Positions 16,381 to 24,349 of a stretch of 64,000 bases of DNA are shown here, in pieces. The notes under the pieces were generated by a model. The model was given only the letters and a program-made list of their open reading frames with translations. It ran no database searches and was not told the DNA's origin. The position numbers and the translations under genes were made by a program. How positions within the stretch are numbered: the first letter of the stretch is position 1; the number at the start of each line of letters is the position of its first letter. The DNA is from Kribbella caucasensis (GTDB taxonomy: Bacteria > Actinomycetota > Actinomycetes > Propionibacteriales > Kribbellaceae): NCBI RefSeq assembly GCF_004361855.1, contig NZ_SNWQ01000034.1, positions 1 through 64,000 on the forward strand, in the 5' to 3' direction.

Positions 16381-19300
16381 GTGGGTATCGCCGTTCTCGG
16401 CCCGCTCACGATCGAGGGGGAACACAAGGTTCTCGGACGACGTGATCGCGTCGTGCTCGCAGCTCTCGCCGTACACCCCGGAGAGGTGGTCAGCGCGGAG
16501 GCACTGGCCGACGTGCTGTGGGGAGAGCAGGTACCGCCGTCCTGGGCGAAGATCGTCCAAGGATGCGTGGTCCGGCTCCGCAAGCTGCTCGGCAGCCGTG
16601 CGATCGAGACCTCGCCGCTGGGTTACCGGCTGACCCTTCCGGTCGACGACGTCGATGCGCAGCGCTTCGAGCGGGCGGTCGGCCGTGCTCGCGGACTGCT
16701 CGCGGCCGGGGACGCCGAGCGGGCGGCTCTGGTGCTGGCCGATGCGCTGACGCTGTGGCGGGGCCGGCCGTTGACCGAGCTGGACGGGTGGGACCCGGCC
16801 CGGATCGAGGCGGCCCGGCTCGTCGAGCTGCGGCACTCGGCGGAGGAGCTGTATGTCGAGTCTGCGCTGCGGGCCGGCCAGCACGACAAGGTCCTCGATA
16901 AGGCGCAGGCGTTCGTGGGCGAGGCCCCGCTGCGCGAACGCCGCTGGATCCTGCTCGCCACGGCGCAGTACCAGGCCGGCCGTCAGGGCGAGGCGCTCAA
17001 GACCATCCGGCAGCTCCGCGCGGTGCTGAATCGTGAGCTCGGTTTGGATCCCAGCCCGGAACTGGATGCGCTGGAGCAGGCGATACTACGTCAGGACCCG
17101 TCGCTGGTGGTCGAGAGCGCACTGCCGGAGCCGAGCGCGGCATGCCCGTACCCGGGCCTGAAGTCGTACGACGTCGACGACGCGGAGGTGTTCTTCGGCC
17201 GGGATGCCGACGTCGCCGCGTGCTTGCGACGACTGTCCGACAGCTCGGTCCTGGCAGTCGTGGGGCCATCGGGCTGCGGCAAGTCCTCGCTGGTCCGGGC
17301 AGGCGTCGCCGCCGCCCTGCGCCGCGACGGGGTTCGGGTGGTGGTGATGACTCCGGGGGTGCACCCGGTCGCCGCGCTGGCCGCGGTGATGCCGGGCACG
17401 GGCCCGCCGCCGGCGCTGCTGGTCGACCAGTGCGAGGAGGCGTTCTCGCTGTGTCAGGATGCCGCTGAGCGGGCCACCTTCCTCACCACCCTGGCCGCTC
17501 ACCTGACTGTGGCACCGCTGATCTTGTCGTTCCGGGCCGATCGGCTCGCCGACATTTCGTCCCACCCGGCGTTCGCGCGCGTGGTGGAGCGCGGCCTGTA
17601 CCTGCTCGCCGCAATGGCAGAGACGGATCTGCGGGCCGCGATCGAGGAACCGGCCCGGCTGGCGTCACTGGTAGTGGAGCCAGGTCTGGTTGACTTGCTG
17701 GTCGGTGAGGTGGCCGATCAGCCCGGCGCGCTGCCGCTGATGTCGCACGCGCTGGCCGAGACCTGGCAGCGCCGCGAAGGGCGCACTCTGACAGTGGCCG
17801 GCTACCGCGCCACCGGCGGCATCCGCGGCGCGGTTGCCCAGTCGGCCGAGCAGGTCTACGCACAGGTCTCCCTGGAGCAGCGCACGGTGCTGCGGGGCTT
17901 GCTGCTGCGTCTAGTCACGCCGGGCCCGGAGGGAGAACCGGTCCGCAGCCGGTTGCCGCGTCGCCTGGTGGTCACCGGCCCCGAGAACGACGCGATGGTC
18001 GACCTGTTGATCGGTGCGAGGCTGGTGACCAGCGACGACGGCGTCGTGGAGCTCGCGCACGAGGCGCTGGCCCGGGCCTGGCCCCGGTTGCGTGGCTGGC
18101 TCGACGACGACCTGGAAGGGCAACGGATCCTCCATCACCTGGCGACCGTGGCCGACTCGTGGGACACGCTCGGGCGTCCCGACAGCGAGCTCTACCGCGG
18201 CGCACGGCTCGCCAACGCCCTGGACTGGCAGGAAGGCAGCAAACCAACGCTCACCGAGACCGAGCAGGCGTTCCTGGCCGCGAGCAAGCGCCTGTCCGAG
18301 GCTGAACTGCGCGCTGCCGAGGACACCGCCCGGTACCAGATCCGCGTGAACCGGCGTCTCCGCACCGCGTTGGGCACCGCCGCCCTGCTGCTGGTCGGGG
18401 CGCTGGTCGCCGGCTTGGTCGCAGTCGGCCAGGCCGACCGCGCCGACCAGGAGGCAGCAGCCGCCGAGCGGGCGGCGCTGGTCGCGGATGCCGGCCGGGC
18501 CGGCGCCAAGGCGGTTGTGAAGGACGACGTCGACGAGTCGTTGCTGCTGGCCGTGGCCGGTATCCGGCTGCACGAGACTCCCGAGTCGCGGGCCAACCTG
18601 CTCGCCGTGCTCGCCAAGCAGCCCCGGCTGATCCGCTCGGTCGAGACGGAGCGGCTGGACACCTACGCCGTCGACGTGAGCCCGGACGGCGCTCGGGTCG
18701 CGCTGTACGACCCGAATGGCACGACCTTGCTGTACGACCCGACGACCGGCGAGCTGAAGGGCGCGCACCGCCCCAAGACCATGCCGGAGGGGTCGGTGCG
18801 CCGCGAAGGGTGGGCAGCGGCCGCATTCGGCCCGGACAGCAGGCACGTGGCCGCCGGGATGCCCTCGCCGACCACCCATCCGGTGCGGCTGCTCGATCCG
18901 AGGACGCTCGAACCGGCACCCGAATCGCAGCAGCTGCCGCATTTCACAGTGCCGGCGCGGGCAACACACCTCGACTACAGCCACGACGGGAACTCACTCG
19001 TGGCCGTCATCAAGTTCTACGCGAACGGGACGCTGAACGACTACACAACCGGGTCCGTGCTTGTCTGGAACGTCCGACAGGGCACACAACCGTCGGTGCG
19101 GAGAACGCTGCCTCTGTCTGCCGACGCGGTCAGGGCCCGGGTGCAAATCAGCCCAACCGGCGATCGGGTCTACACGACCAGACCGCTGACGGGGTACGAC
19201 GTCGGGACCGGGAAGGAGCTCTTCTCACGGACCGACCTGTCTTCCAACGGCATCGACGTCACGCGAGACGGCAAACTACTTGCACTTGCCGGCGAGATGC

Positions 19301-20640
19301 CGCCAGGTTCGGGCTCAGGCATCGGGGATGTGGTGCTGATCGACGCCGCGACAGGAGCAGTCAAGGGGCGCCTGCCCGGCGACGACGAGATTCTGACGGT
19401 GCGCTTCTCCCGCGACGGCACCCGGCTGGTGTCGACGACCGCGGCCCCGAAGACGATCGTGTGGGACGTGGCAGAGGGCCGGGTGGTCGAGGAACTCGAG
19501 ATCCGCGACCAGGACCTCTGGGACGTCGGCTTCAGCCCGGACGACGAGACCCTGTACACGGCGGGGAACGGAGCGCTGCGCAGCTGGGATCTCAGCGGCA
19601 AGCGCAGGTACCTCACGCAGGTCAAGAAGCCGCCCGGCCTCGACCACGGCTGCGTGATACCGGCCCCTGGCGGCCGGACCATCTACCGCCAAGGCCGTTC
19701 CGGGATCGGGTTCATCGACGTCGAAACGGACCAGGCGACCAAGCCGACCGTTTTGAGTGGCGATTGGTTCGCCATCGACAGTGCGAGCTGCGGGACCTGG
19801 CACCCCGGCGGCGAACGGTTCGCGGCGGTGAAATCCGGCGTCCTCAGAGTGTGGAACACACGCGCCGGTCAGGTCATCGCGCAGCGCCGGCTGCCAGGGG
19901 GCCCCGTCCAGGATCTCGACTACAGCGGCCGCGACGGCAGCCGGATCGCGATCGGTCAGGCGTCCGGCATGGCCACATTGCTCGACTCGGACACCCTCAA
20001 GCCGGTGGGCAAACCGGTCCAGGTGGGCGTGCCGATCGCTTGGCTGTCCGCGAGTCCGGACAATCGCAGTGCCGTGGTACTCACCGGCGGCCGAAACTTC
20101 GGGCTCGACTTCGTCGTCCCGTCCACGGGATGGGCGCTGCTCGACCTCGAGGCGGGCACGGCAATCCGCACGGGCCCGCTGGCGATGCGCGACCCCGAAA
20201 TAGCAACCTTCTCCCCGGACGGCCGTCATGTCGCCATTGGGAGTCACCACGGCGAGGTGATGGTGCTCGACACCGCGACCGGCACAGCGGTTCGTCCGCC
20301 GGCGAAGTTGCAGGAAGATCCGATCAACAGCCTCGCGTACTCGGCGGACGGCTCCCGCCTGGTGTCGTCCGGCGCCGACGGCACCGTGACCTTGATCGAC
20401 GGCGACACCGCGGCTCTGTTCGGCTCCGTCGTCATCCCGCAACAGACCCTCGCCACAGCCGACTTCCGGCCCGACGGTCGCACAGTCGTGATCGCGTCGT
20501 ATGACGACGGGATCTACCACTGGGACACCCGCCTCGAGCACGCCATCGAGCACGCCTGCCAGGCCGCCGGCCGCGACCTGACCAGCGAGGAGTGGCGGGA
20601 GAACTTCGGCGACCGGCCCTTCCACAAGACCTGTCCCTGA
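16381..20640 (+). CDS. Giant BTAD / STAND-NTPase / WD40 regulator
   Basis: The product has 1419 residues from GTG 16381, which begins exactly at the conserved VGIAVLGPL. GTG 16297 would add 28 poorly conserved residues. Domains: an OmpR-type winged helix (about 1-90), a bacterial transcriptional activator (BTAD) helical domain (about 95-245), then an NTPase opening with CPYPGLKSYDVDDAEVFFGR. Its Walker A is GPSGCGKSSLV near 295 and Walker B is ALLVDQCEE near 345, of the nSTAND1 type. A single membrane-like helix follows (about 663-685, LRTALGTAALLLVGALVAG). About 650 residues of WD40-type beta-propeller repeats (SPDG, SADGSRL units) end the protein. By family knowledge, ligand sensing by the propeller would trigger NTPase oligomerisation and transcription control. 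The membrane helix suggests a tethered sensor. Target genes unknown. Confidence 0.88.
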   Translation: MGIAVLGPLTIEGEHKVLGRRDRVVLAALAVHPGEVVSAEALADVLWGEQVPPSWAKIVQGCVVRLRKLLGSRAIETSPLGYRLTLPVDDVDAQRFERAVGRARGLLAAGDAERAALVLADALTLWRGRPLTELDGWDPARIEAARLVELRHSAEELYVESALRAGQHDKVLDKAQAFVGEAPLRERRWILLATAQYQAGRQGEALKTIRQLRAVLNRELGLDPSPELDALEQAILRQDPSLVVESALPEPSAACPYPGLKSYDVDDAEVFFGRDADVAACLRRLSDSSVLAVVGPSGCGKSSLVRAGVAAALRRDGVRVVVMTPGVHPVAALAAVMPGTGPPPALLVDQCEEAFSLCQDAAERATFLTTLAAHLTVAPLILSFRADRLADISSHPAFARVVERGLYLLAAMAETDLRAAIEEPARLASLVVEPGLVDLLVGEVADQPGALPLMSHALAETWQRREGRTLTVAGYRATGGIRGAVAQSAEQVYAQVSLEQRTVLRGLLLRLVTPGPEGEPVRSRLPRRLVVTGPENDAMVDLLIGARLVTSDDGVVELAHEALARAWPRLRGWLDDDLEGQRILHHLATVADSWDTLGRPDSELYRGARLANALDWQEGSKPTLTETEQAFLAASKRLSEAELRAAEDTARYQIRVNRRLRTALGTAALLLVGALVAGLVAVGQADRADQEAAAAERAALVADAGRAGAKAVVKDDVDESLLLAVAGIRLHETPESRANLLAVLAKQPRLIRSVETERLDTYAVDVSPDGARVALYDPNGTTLLYDPTTGELKGAHRPKTMPEGSVRREGWAAAAFGPDSRHVAAGMPSPTTHPVRLLDPRTLEPAPESQQLPHFTVPARATHLDYSHDGNSLVAVIKFYANGTLNDYTTGSVLVWNVRQGTQPSVRRTLPLSADAVRARVQISPTGDRVYTTRPLTGYDVGTGKELFSRTDLSSNGIDVTRDGKLLALAGEMPPGSGSGIGDVVLIDAATGAVKGRLPGDDEILTVRFSRDGTRLVSTTAAPKTIVWDVAEGRVVEELEIRDQDLWDVGFSPDDETLYTAGNGALRSWDLSGKRRYLTQVKKPPGLDHGCVIPAPGGRTIYRQGRSGIGFIDVETDQATKPTVLSGDWFAIDSASCGTWHPGGERFAAVKSGVLRVWNTRAGQVIAQRRLPGGPVQDLDYSGRDGSRIAIGQASGMATLLDSDTLKPVGKPVQVGVPIAWLSASPDNRSAVVLTGGRNFGLDFVVPSTGWALLDLEAGTAIRTGPLAMRDPEIATFSPDGRHVAIGSHHGEVMVLDTATGTAVRPPAKLQEDPINSLAYSADGSRLVSSGADGTVTLIDGDTAALFGSVVIPQQTLATADFRPDGRTVVIASYDDGIYHWDTRLEHAIEHACQAAGRDLTSEEWRENFGDRPFHKTCP

Positions 20641-20732
20641 GCGGGACGCCGCCTCCTCGTGGTCAGTATCACGTCGATCAGCCTACTCATCGCGCACGCC
20701 CACCGGGCTTGGCCGCGCGCCCCGCGCCGTCG

Positions 20733-21920
20733 TCAGGCGGAGACGAGTAGGCCGGTGGCGTACATGATCAGGACGCCGGTTGAGATGCCTGCTGCGATGG
20801 GTGGGTCGAGGAGTTTGCCGGCCTGGTTGCGGAGGCTGGGGGCGATCTGGAGGACGACCTGCAGGATGGCGCCGACGCCTACGCCGAACAGGAGGGATGC
20901 CAGTGCGGTGTTGTTGACGGCCGCGCCGATCACCGCACCGAGGATCGCTGGGCCACCGGCGAGTAGGCCGAGGCCGAGCAGACGGAGTACGGAGGGCGGC
21001 TGTCGGGTCAGCGGCGCGACGACGGCCAGGCCCTCGGTGGTGTTGTGCAGGGCGAAACCGACGACCAAGGCAGCGCCGAGGGCCAGTTCGCCGACCGCGT
21101 AGGCCGAGCCGATCGCCAGGCCTTCGCCGAGGTTGTGCAGACCGATGCCGAGGGCGATCATCAGGGCCAGTCGACGACCGTCCGGGGTGACCCCGGTCTG
21201 CTCGGGCGTCCGGTTCTTGAGGAAGCGATCGACCGCGGTGAGGACCAGGAACGCCAGTCCGGCGCCGAGGAACACCAGCAGCGGGCCACCGAACGCGCCC
21301 CCGGATTCGTCGGCCAGTTCGAGTCCCTCGATCGCGGCATCGACGGCGAGGAAGGCTAGTAGTCCGACGGTCAACGCCAGCAGGACGCGGACCACCGACC
21401 GACCGGCACGGCGTAGTACGGGCAGGAAAACCATGCCGAGGGCAACGGGGAGGACGCCGACGTATGTCCCGAGCAGCACCATCAGCGCGAGCAGACCTCC
21501 ACCGGTCGCGGGCGTCTCCACCGCGACGGGGACCTCGTGCTCGATCACGGCGCCGGTGGACGTCAGGATCGATACGCCGTACGGCTGCCCCTCCTGCCAG
21601 GGGTAGTCCAGGCGCAAGGTGTCCGTGGCCAGCCGGCCGAGCGGTTCAGTCGAACCGGTGAAGCCGACGTACACGTCGTTGACCGAGACCTGGGCGATCT
21701 GCACTGGATCTGGGCCGGTGTTCCGGACGGTGAGCTCGATGATGCCGGGCGACAGTACGGTGCGCTCGATCGCCAGTTCCTCCACCGGCGGACCAGTTCG
21801 CTCCGGCAGGCTGCGGCTGCCGAGCACAGCGAGGATGGTCAGGGCGACAGCGGCTGCTGCGACGGTGGCGATCACGAGCACCCAGGCCGGCAGCTGTCCG
21901 CGGAGTCTTGGCGTGGTCAC
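20733..21920 (-). CDS. ZIP-family metal transporter with N-terminal extracytoplasmic domain
   Basis: The protein has 395 residues. One membrane helix (about 11-34) and an Ig-like beta domain (about 45-130) precede about eight further helices. ZIP metal-site motifs GIGLHNLGEGLAIG and GFALHNTTEGLAVV are intact, so import of Zn2+, Mn2+ or Fe2+ is expected. The GTG start at 21920 overlaps the multicopper-oxidase stop (GTGA), so it is the third gene of the DtxR-family operon. The N-terminal Ig-like fusion is unusual for ZIP proteins and might receive or present metal outside the membrane. Confidence 0.88.
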   Translation of the reverse strand: MTTPRLRGQLPAWVLVIATVAAAAVALTILAVLGSRSLPERTGPPVEELAIERTVLSPGIIELTVRNTGPDPVQIAQVSVNDVYVGFTGSTEPLGRLATDTLRLDYPWQEGQPYGVSILTSTGAVIEHEVPVAVETPATGGGLLALMVLLGTYVGVLPVALGMVFLPVLRRAGRSVVRVLLALTVGLLAFLAVDAAIEGLELADESGGAFGGPLLVFLGAGLAFLVLTAVDRFLKNRTPEQTGVTPDGRRLALMIALGIGLHNLGEGLAIGSAYAVGELALGAALVVGFALHNTTEGLAVVAPLTRQPPSVLRLLGLGLLAGGPAILGAVIGAAVNNTALASLLFGVGVGAILQVVLQIAPSLRNQAGKLLDPPIAAGISTGVLIMYATGLLVSA

Positions 21921-22960
21921 TCGACCACCTCGAAGAAGCCCATCCAGCCGAGGTCGGCGAACTCGCTCTTGTGCGCGTGGAACATGTACTTGCCGAGATA
22001 CGGGAACCGCAATTCGCAGATGCCCCGCTGCCCTTGGGCCTGTACGACGGTGTCGGTGAACTCGGTCGGTTCCAGCCGGGTGCCGGTCGGGTAGTAGTCG
22101 AAGAAGTTCCCGTGCAGGTGGAAGCTGTTGATCGGGTCGTACTCCAGGATGTTGACCAGGTAGATCCGGACCAGCTCGCCGCGCTTCACCCGGACCGGTT
22201 CGTGCATGTAGTGGAAGGGGATCCCGTTGACGGCGTACAGCTGGTTGCCCTCGGCATCAAAGGTGGTGTTGTAGCCGTTCATCACCATCACCATCTCGTC
22301 GGCCTTCGGGCGCGGCTGTGGTGGGTCGATGATGAAGGTGCCGTACATCCCGCGGGCGATGTGCTCGGCCAGCGGCCCGACATGGCAGTGATACAGGTGC
22401 AGCCCGAACGGTTCCGCGTCGAACTCGTAGACGAAGTCCTCGCCGGGCGAGATCACGCCACGGCCGACACCCGGTACGCCGTCCATCTCGGCCGGGTGGA
22501 TGCCGTGGAAATGCATCGTGTGGGGGTGAGCCGACGCGTTGACGAACCGCACCCGCAACCGGTCGCCGGCCTGGCAACGCAGGGTCGGCCCCGGGATCCG
22601 GCCGTTGAACGTCCAGGCCGGGAAGCGGATGCCGGGCGCGACCTCGATCTCCTGGTCGGACGCGAAGATCTCCCACTCCCGCAGCACCCGGCCGTTCGGC
22701 AGCTTCGAGACCTTGCCGTAGTCGAAATCCCGAAGCACCTCGGTCGGGTTGAACCCGTTGGCCGCGTGATCAACAGTGCCACCGCGGAAGGTCGGACCGT
22801 TGATGCCGCCACCATGCATTACCGCGGCATCGTGACCCGCATGCGGCGACGGGACCGGGTCAGCGGCCGGCGGCCGGGCGGCCACAGGCTGCGCGGGGAT
22901 CGCGCCGAGAGCGACACCCGCACCACCGAGCAGAAATCCCCGCCGGGACGCCCCGGACAT
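21917..22960 (-). CDS. Tat-exported multicopper oxidase
   Basis: The protein has 347 residues. A twin-arginine signal (SRRGFLLGGAGVALGA, 5-20) is followed by a His/Met-containing linker (SPHAGHDAAVMHGGG). Cupredoxin domains carry the copper ligands TMHFHGIHPAE, HLYHCHVGPLAEH, SFHLHGNFF and MFHAHKSEFADLGWMGFFEV. The length fits compact multicopper oxidases/nitrite-reductase-like enzymes with two or three cupredoxin units. Substrate could be metal (Mn2+, Fe2+) or organic. ATG 22960 shares its A with the TGA of the DtxR-family gene upstream, and its own stop overlaps the ZIP start, so all three are translationally coupled. Confidence 0.9.
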   Translation of the reverse strand: MSGASRRGFLLGGAGVALGAIPAQPVAARPPAADPVPSPHAGHDAAVMHGGGINGPTFRGGTVDHAANGFNPTEVLRDFDYGKVSKLPNGRVLREWEIFASDQEIEVAPGIRFPAWTFNGRIPGPTLRCQAGDRLRVRFVNASAHPHTMHFHGIHPAEMDGVPGVGRGVISPGEDFVYEFDAEPFGLHLYHCHVGPLAEHIARGMYGTFIIDPPQPRPKADEMVMVMNGYNTTFDAEGNQLYAVNGIPFHYMHEPVRVKRGELVRIYLVNILEYDPINSFHLHGNFFDYYPTGTRLEPTEFTDTVVQAQGQRGICELRFPYLGKYMFHAHKSEFADLGWMGFFEVVE

Positions 22961-23652
22961 CACGCGATCTCCCCGTGTACGACGTCGGCCAGGATCGGGC
23001 CGAGCGCGTGACGCCGCGCGCCGACCTTCACCCACACCGGTCCACCGAAGGGCTCGCGACTGACCACTTCGAGTACGGCGCCGGGCCGGATCCCGCGCTC
23101 GCCCAGATACCTCAAAGCATCGCTGTCGTCATCGGCGACCCGCTGCACCCGGAACCGGTTGCCCGCGGCAACACCGCCGAGCGGGACGGACCAGGCCTCG
23201 ACATGACGGCCGCTCCGCGGGGGAATCGGGTCACCGTGCGGATCATGCGTCGGATGCCCGAGGACACTGTCGATCCGGTCTTCCAGCCGGTCGCTGATCG
23301 CGTGCTCCAACTTGTCGGCCTCTGTGTGCACCTCGTCCCAGGTCAGCCCCAGAACCTGCACCAGGAAGGTCTCCACCAACCGGTGCCGCCGCGTCACACC
23401 CATCGCATGCCGCTCACCGTGGGTCGTCAGGCTGATCTCATGCGCCGCTGAGCGCGCGACCAGGTTGCTCGCCTCCAGCCGCTTCAACATCGCGGACACA
23501 GTCGGCGGCGCGACACTGACCTGCTCGGCCACCGCCGACGTCGTGACCGGCAACCCGCGCCCGGCGAGCTTGAAGATAACCCGCAGGTAGTCCTCGACGG
23601 CCTCGGTATGCGCGATCTCGCAACAGTTGAGCGGACGCATTTGAGCACTCAC
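22960..23652 (-). CDS. DtxR/IdeR/MntR-family metal-dependent repressor
   Basis: The protein has 230 residues. A winged helix (about 16-70, VTTSAVAEQVSVAPPTVSAMLKRLE) is followed by a dimerisation and metal-binding domain with RHRLVETFLVQVLGLTWDEVH, EADKLEHAISDRLEDRID and GHPTHDPHGDPIP. A C-terminal SH3/FeoA-like domain starts near 150. With Fe2+ or Mn2+ bound it would repress the operon it heads. TTAGCCTCATCTAA lies 10 bases upstream of its start as a candidate box. Which metal is sensed cannot be decided from sequence. Confidence 0.92.
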   Translation of the reverse strand: MSAQMRPLNCCEIAHTEAVEDYLRVIFKLAGRGLPVTTSAVAEQVSVAPPTVSAMLKRLEASNLVARSAAHEISLTTHGERHAMGVTRRHRLVETFLVQVLGLTWDEVHTEADKLEHAISDRLEDRIDSVLGHPTHDPHGDPIPPRSGRHVEAWSVPLGGVAAGNRFRVQRVADDDSDALRYLGERGIRPGAVLEVVSREPFGGPVWVKVGARRHALGPILADVVHGEIA

Positions 23653-23661
23653 ATCCGAACA

Positions 23662-23675
23662 TTAGCCTCATCTAA
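23662..23675. promoter_or_regulatory. Candidate DtxR-family box
   Basis: TTAGCCTCATCTAA has TTAG/CTAA half-sites at the spacing of iron/manganese boxes, immediately upstream of the DtxR-family start at 23652. Only the outer four bases of each arm are symmetric, so this is a weak but well-placed candidate. Confidence 0.5.
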
Positions 23676-23697
23676 CCCCATCTGGCCAGCGCTCGTC

Positions 23698-23713
23698 ATA
23701 CCCCCGGGGGTAT
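23698..23713. promoter_or_regulatory. CsoR/CstR-type operator
   Basis: ATACCCCCGGGGGTAT is a perfect 16-base palindrome of the G-tract/C-tract kind bound by CsoR-family proteins (CsoR, CstR). It lies 38 bases upstream of the Cys-rich peptide start and 46 bases from the divergent DtxR-family start, so it may control both sides. Confidence 0.8.
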
Positions 23714-23751
23714 TCTTCTGCGGAAGTACGCCGACGGAAGGGTTTCCTGGG

Positions 23752-23916
23752 ATGTGTCGAGCAGTGAAGTGTCGCCAATGCGGTAAGACAACGTGGGCTG
23801 GTTGTGGTCAGCATGTCGCCCAGGTCAAGCAGTCGGTGCCGGCTCAGCAGTGGTGCTCGGGTCACGCCAAGAGCGAAGGCGGAGGCGGGTTCTTCGCTCG
23901 CCTGTTCGGCCGATGA
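23752..23916 (+). CDS. Small Cys-rich protein (54 aa)
   Basis: It encodes 54 residues beginning MCRAVKCRQCGKTTWAGCGQ, with five cysteines and two histidines in the first 40 positions (CxxxxCxxC, WAGCGQH, WCSGH). This is a rubredoxin-knuckle-like metal-binding pattern. The tail is Gly-rich and ends in FFARLFGR. Similar short proteins are widespread in actinomycetes and uncharacterised. ATG 23752 gives the conserved N-terminus. It is preceded by a CsoR/CstR-type palindrome and followed 33 bases later by the sensor gene, so it is probably the regulated target and binds or buffers metal or sulfur species. Confidence 0.75.
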   Translation: MCRAVKCRQCGKTTWAGCGQHVAQVKQSVPAQQWCSGHAKSEGGGGFFARLFGR

Positions 23917-23949
23917 ACATGAGTCCCGGTGCGTGTGGAGGTGGCGGCA

Positions 23950-24219
23950 GTGCAGTTGGACACTGATTCGATGAAGGACCCGCTGACCCGGTTGAAGCGA
24001 GCGCAGGGCCAGCTGGCCGGCGTGATCGCGATGATCGAGAACGGCGACGACTGCGAGCGGGTGCTAACCCAGCTCGCCGCGGTATCGAGCGCCCTGGACC
24101 GGGCCGGCTTCAAGATCATCGCCACCGGCATGCGGCACTGCCAAACGCTACGAGACCGCGGCGAGGAGCCCCCGCTGACAGAGGCGCAACTCGAGAAGCT
24201 GTTCCTCGCATTGGCCTGA
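23950..24219 (+). CDS. CsoR/CstR-family sensor (DUF156) lacking the copper His
   Basis: The protein has 89 residues; GTG 23950 follows GGAGG at good spacing. The family helices are clear (LTRLKRAQGQLAGVIAMIE, DDCERVLTQLAAVSSAL). Copper CsoR uses Cys-His-Cys; here the aligned residues are C35, G60 and C64, so the His is missing. The only nearby His is H63. A Cys-x-Cys pair without His is the arrangement of CstR-like persulfide sensors, whereas the second copy in this window (59717) keeps the full Cys-His-Cys set. It likely represses itself and the Cys-rich peptide through the 23698 palindrome. Confidence 0.85.
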   Translation: MQLDTDSMKDPLTRLKRAQGQLAGVIAMIENGDDCERVLTQLAAVSSALDRAGFKIIATGMRHCQTLRDRGEEPPLTEAQLEKLFLALA

Positions 24220-24291
24220 CACGCCCCTCCGGTTCAGGCGGATCGGGCGCGCGGCAGCTTCGCAGGGATCAGCTCAGCGGCAGTGTGGGGC

Positions 24292-24323
24292 AGAGACGCG
24301 GCGGGACAGGGCGCCGCGTCTCT
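24292..24323. terminator. Bidirectional hairpin terminator
   Basis: AGAGACGCGGCG (24292-24303) and CGCCGCGTCTCT (24312-24323) form a perfect 12-bp stem with an 8-base loop between the convergent sensor gene and metalloprotease gene. Confidence 0.75.
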
Positions 24324-24349
24324 ACCATTCCCAATTACCCAAGTGCGTT

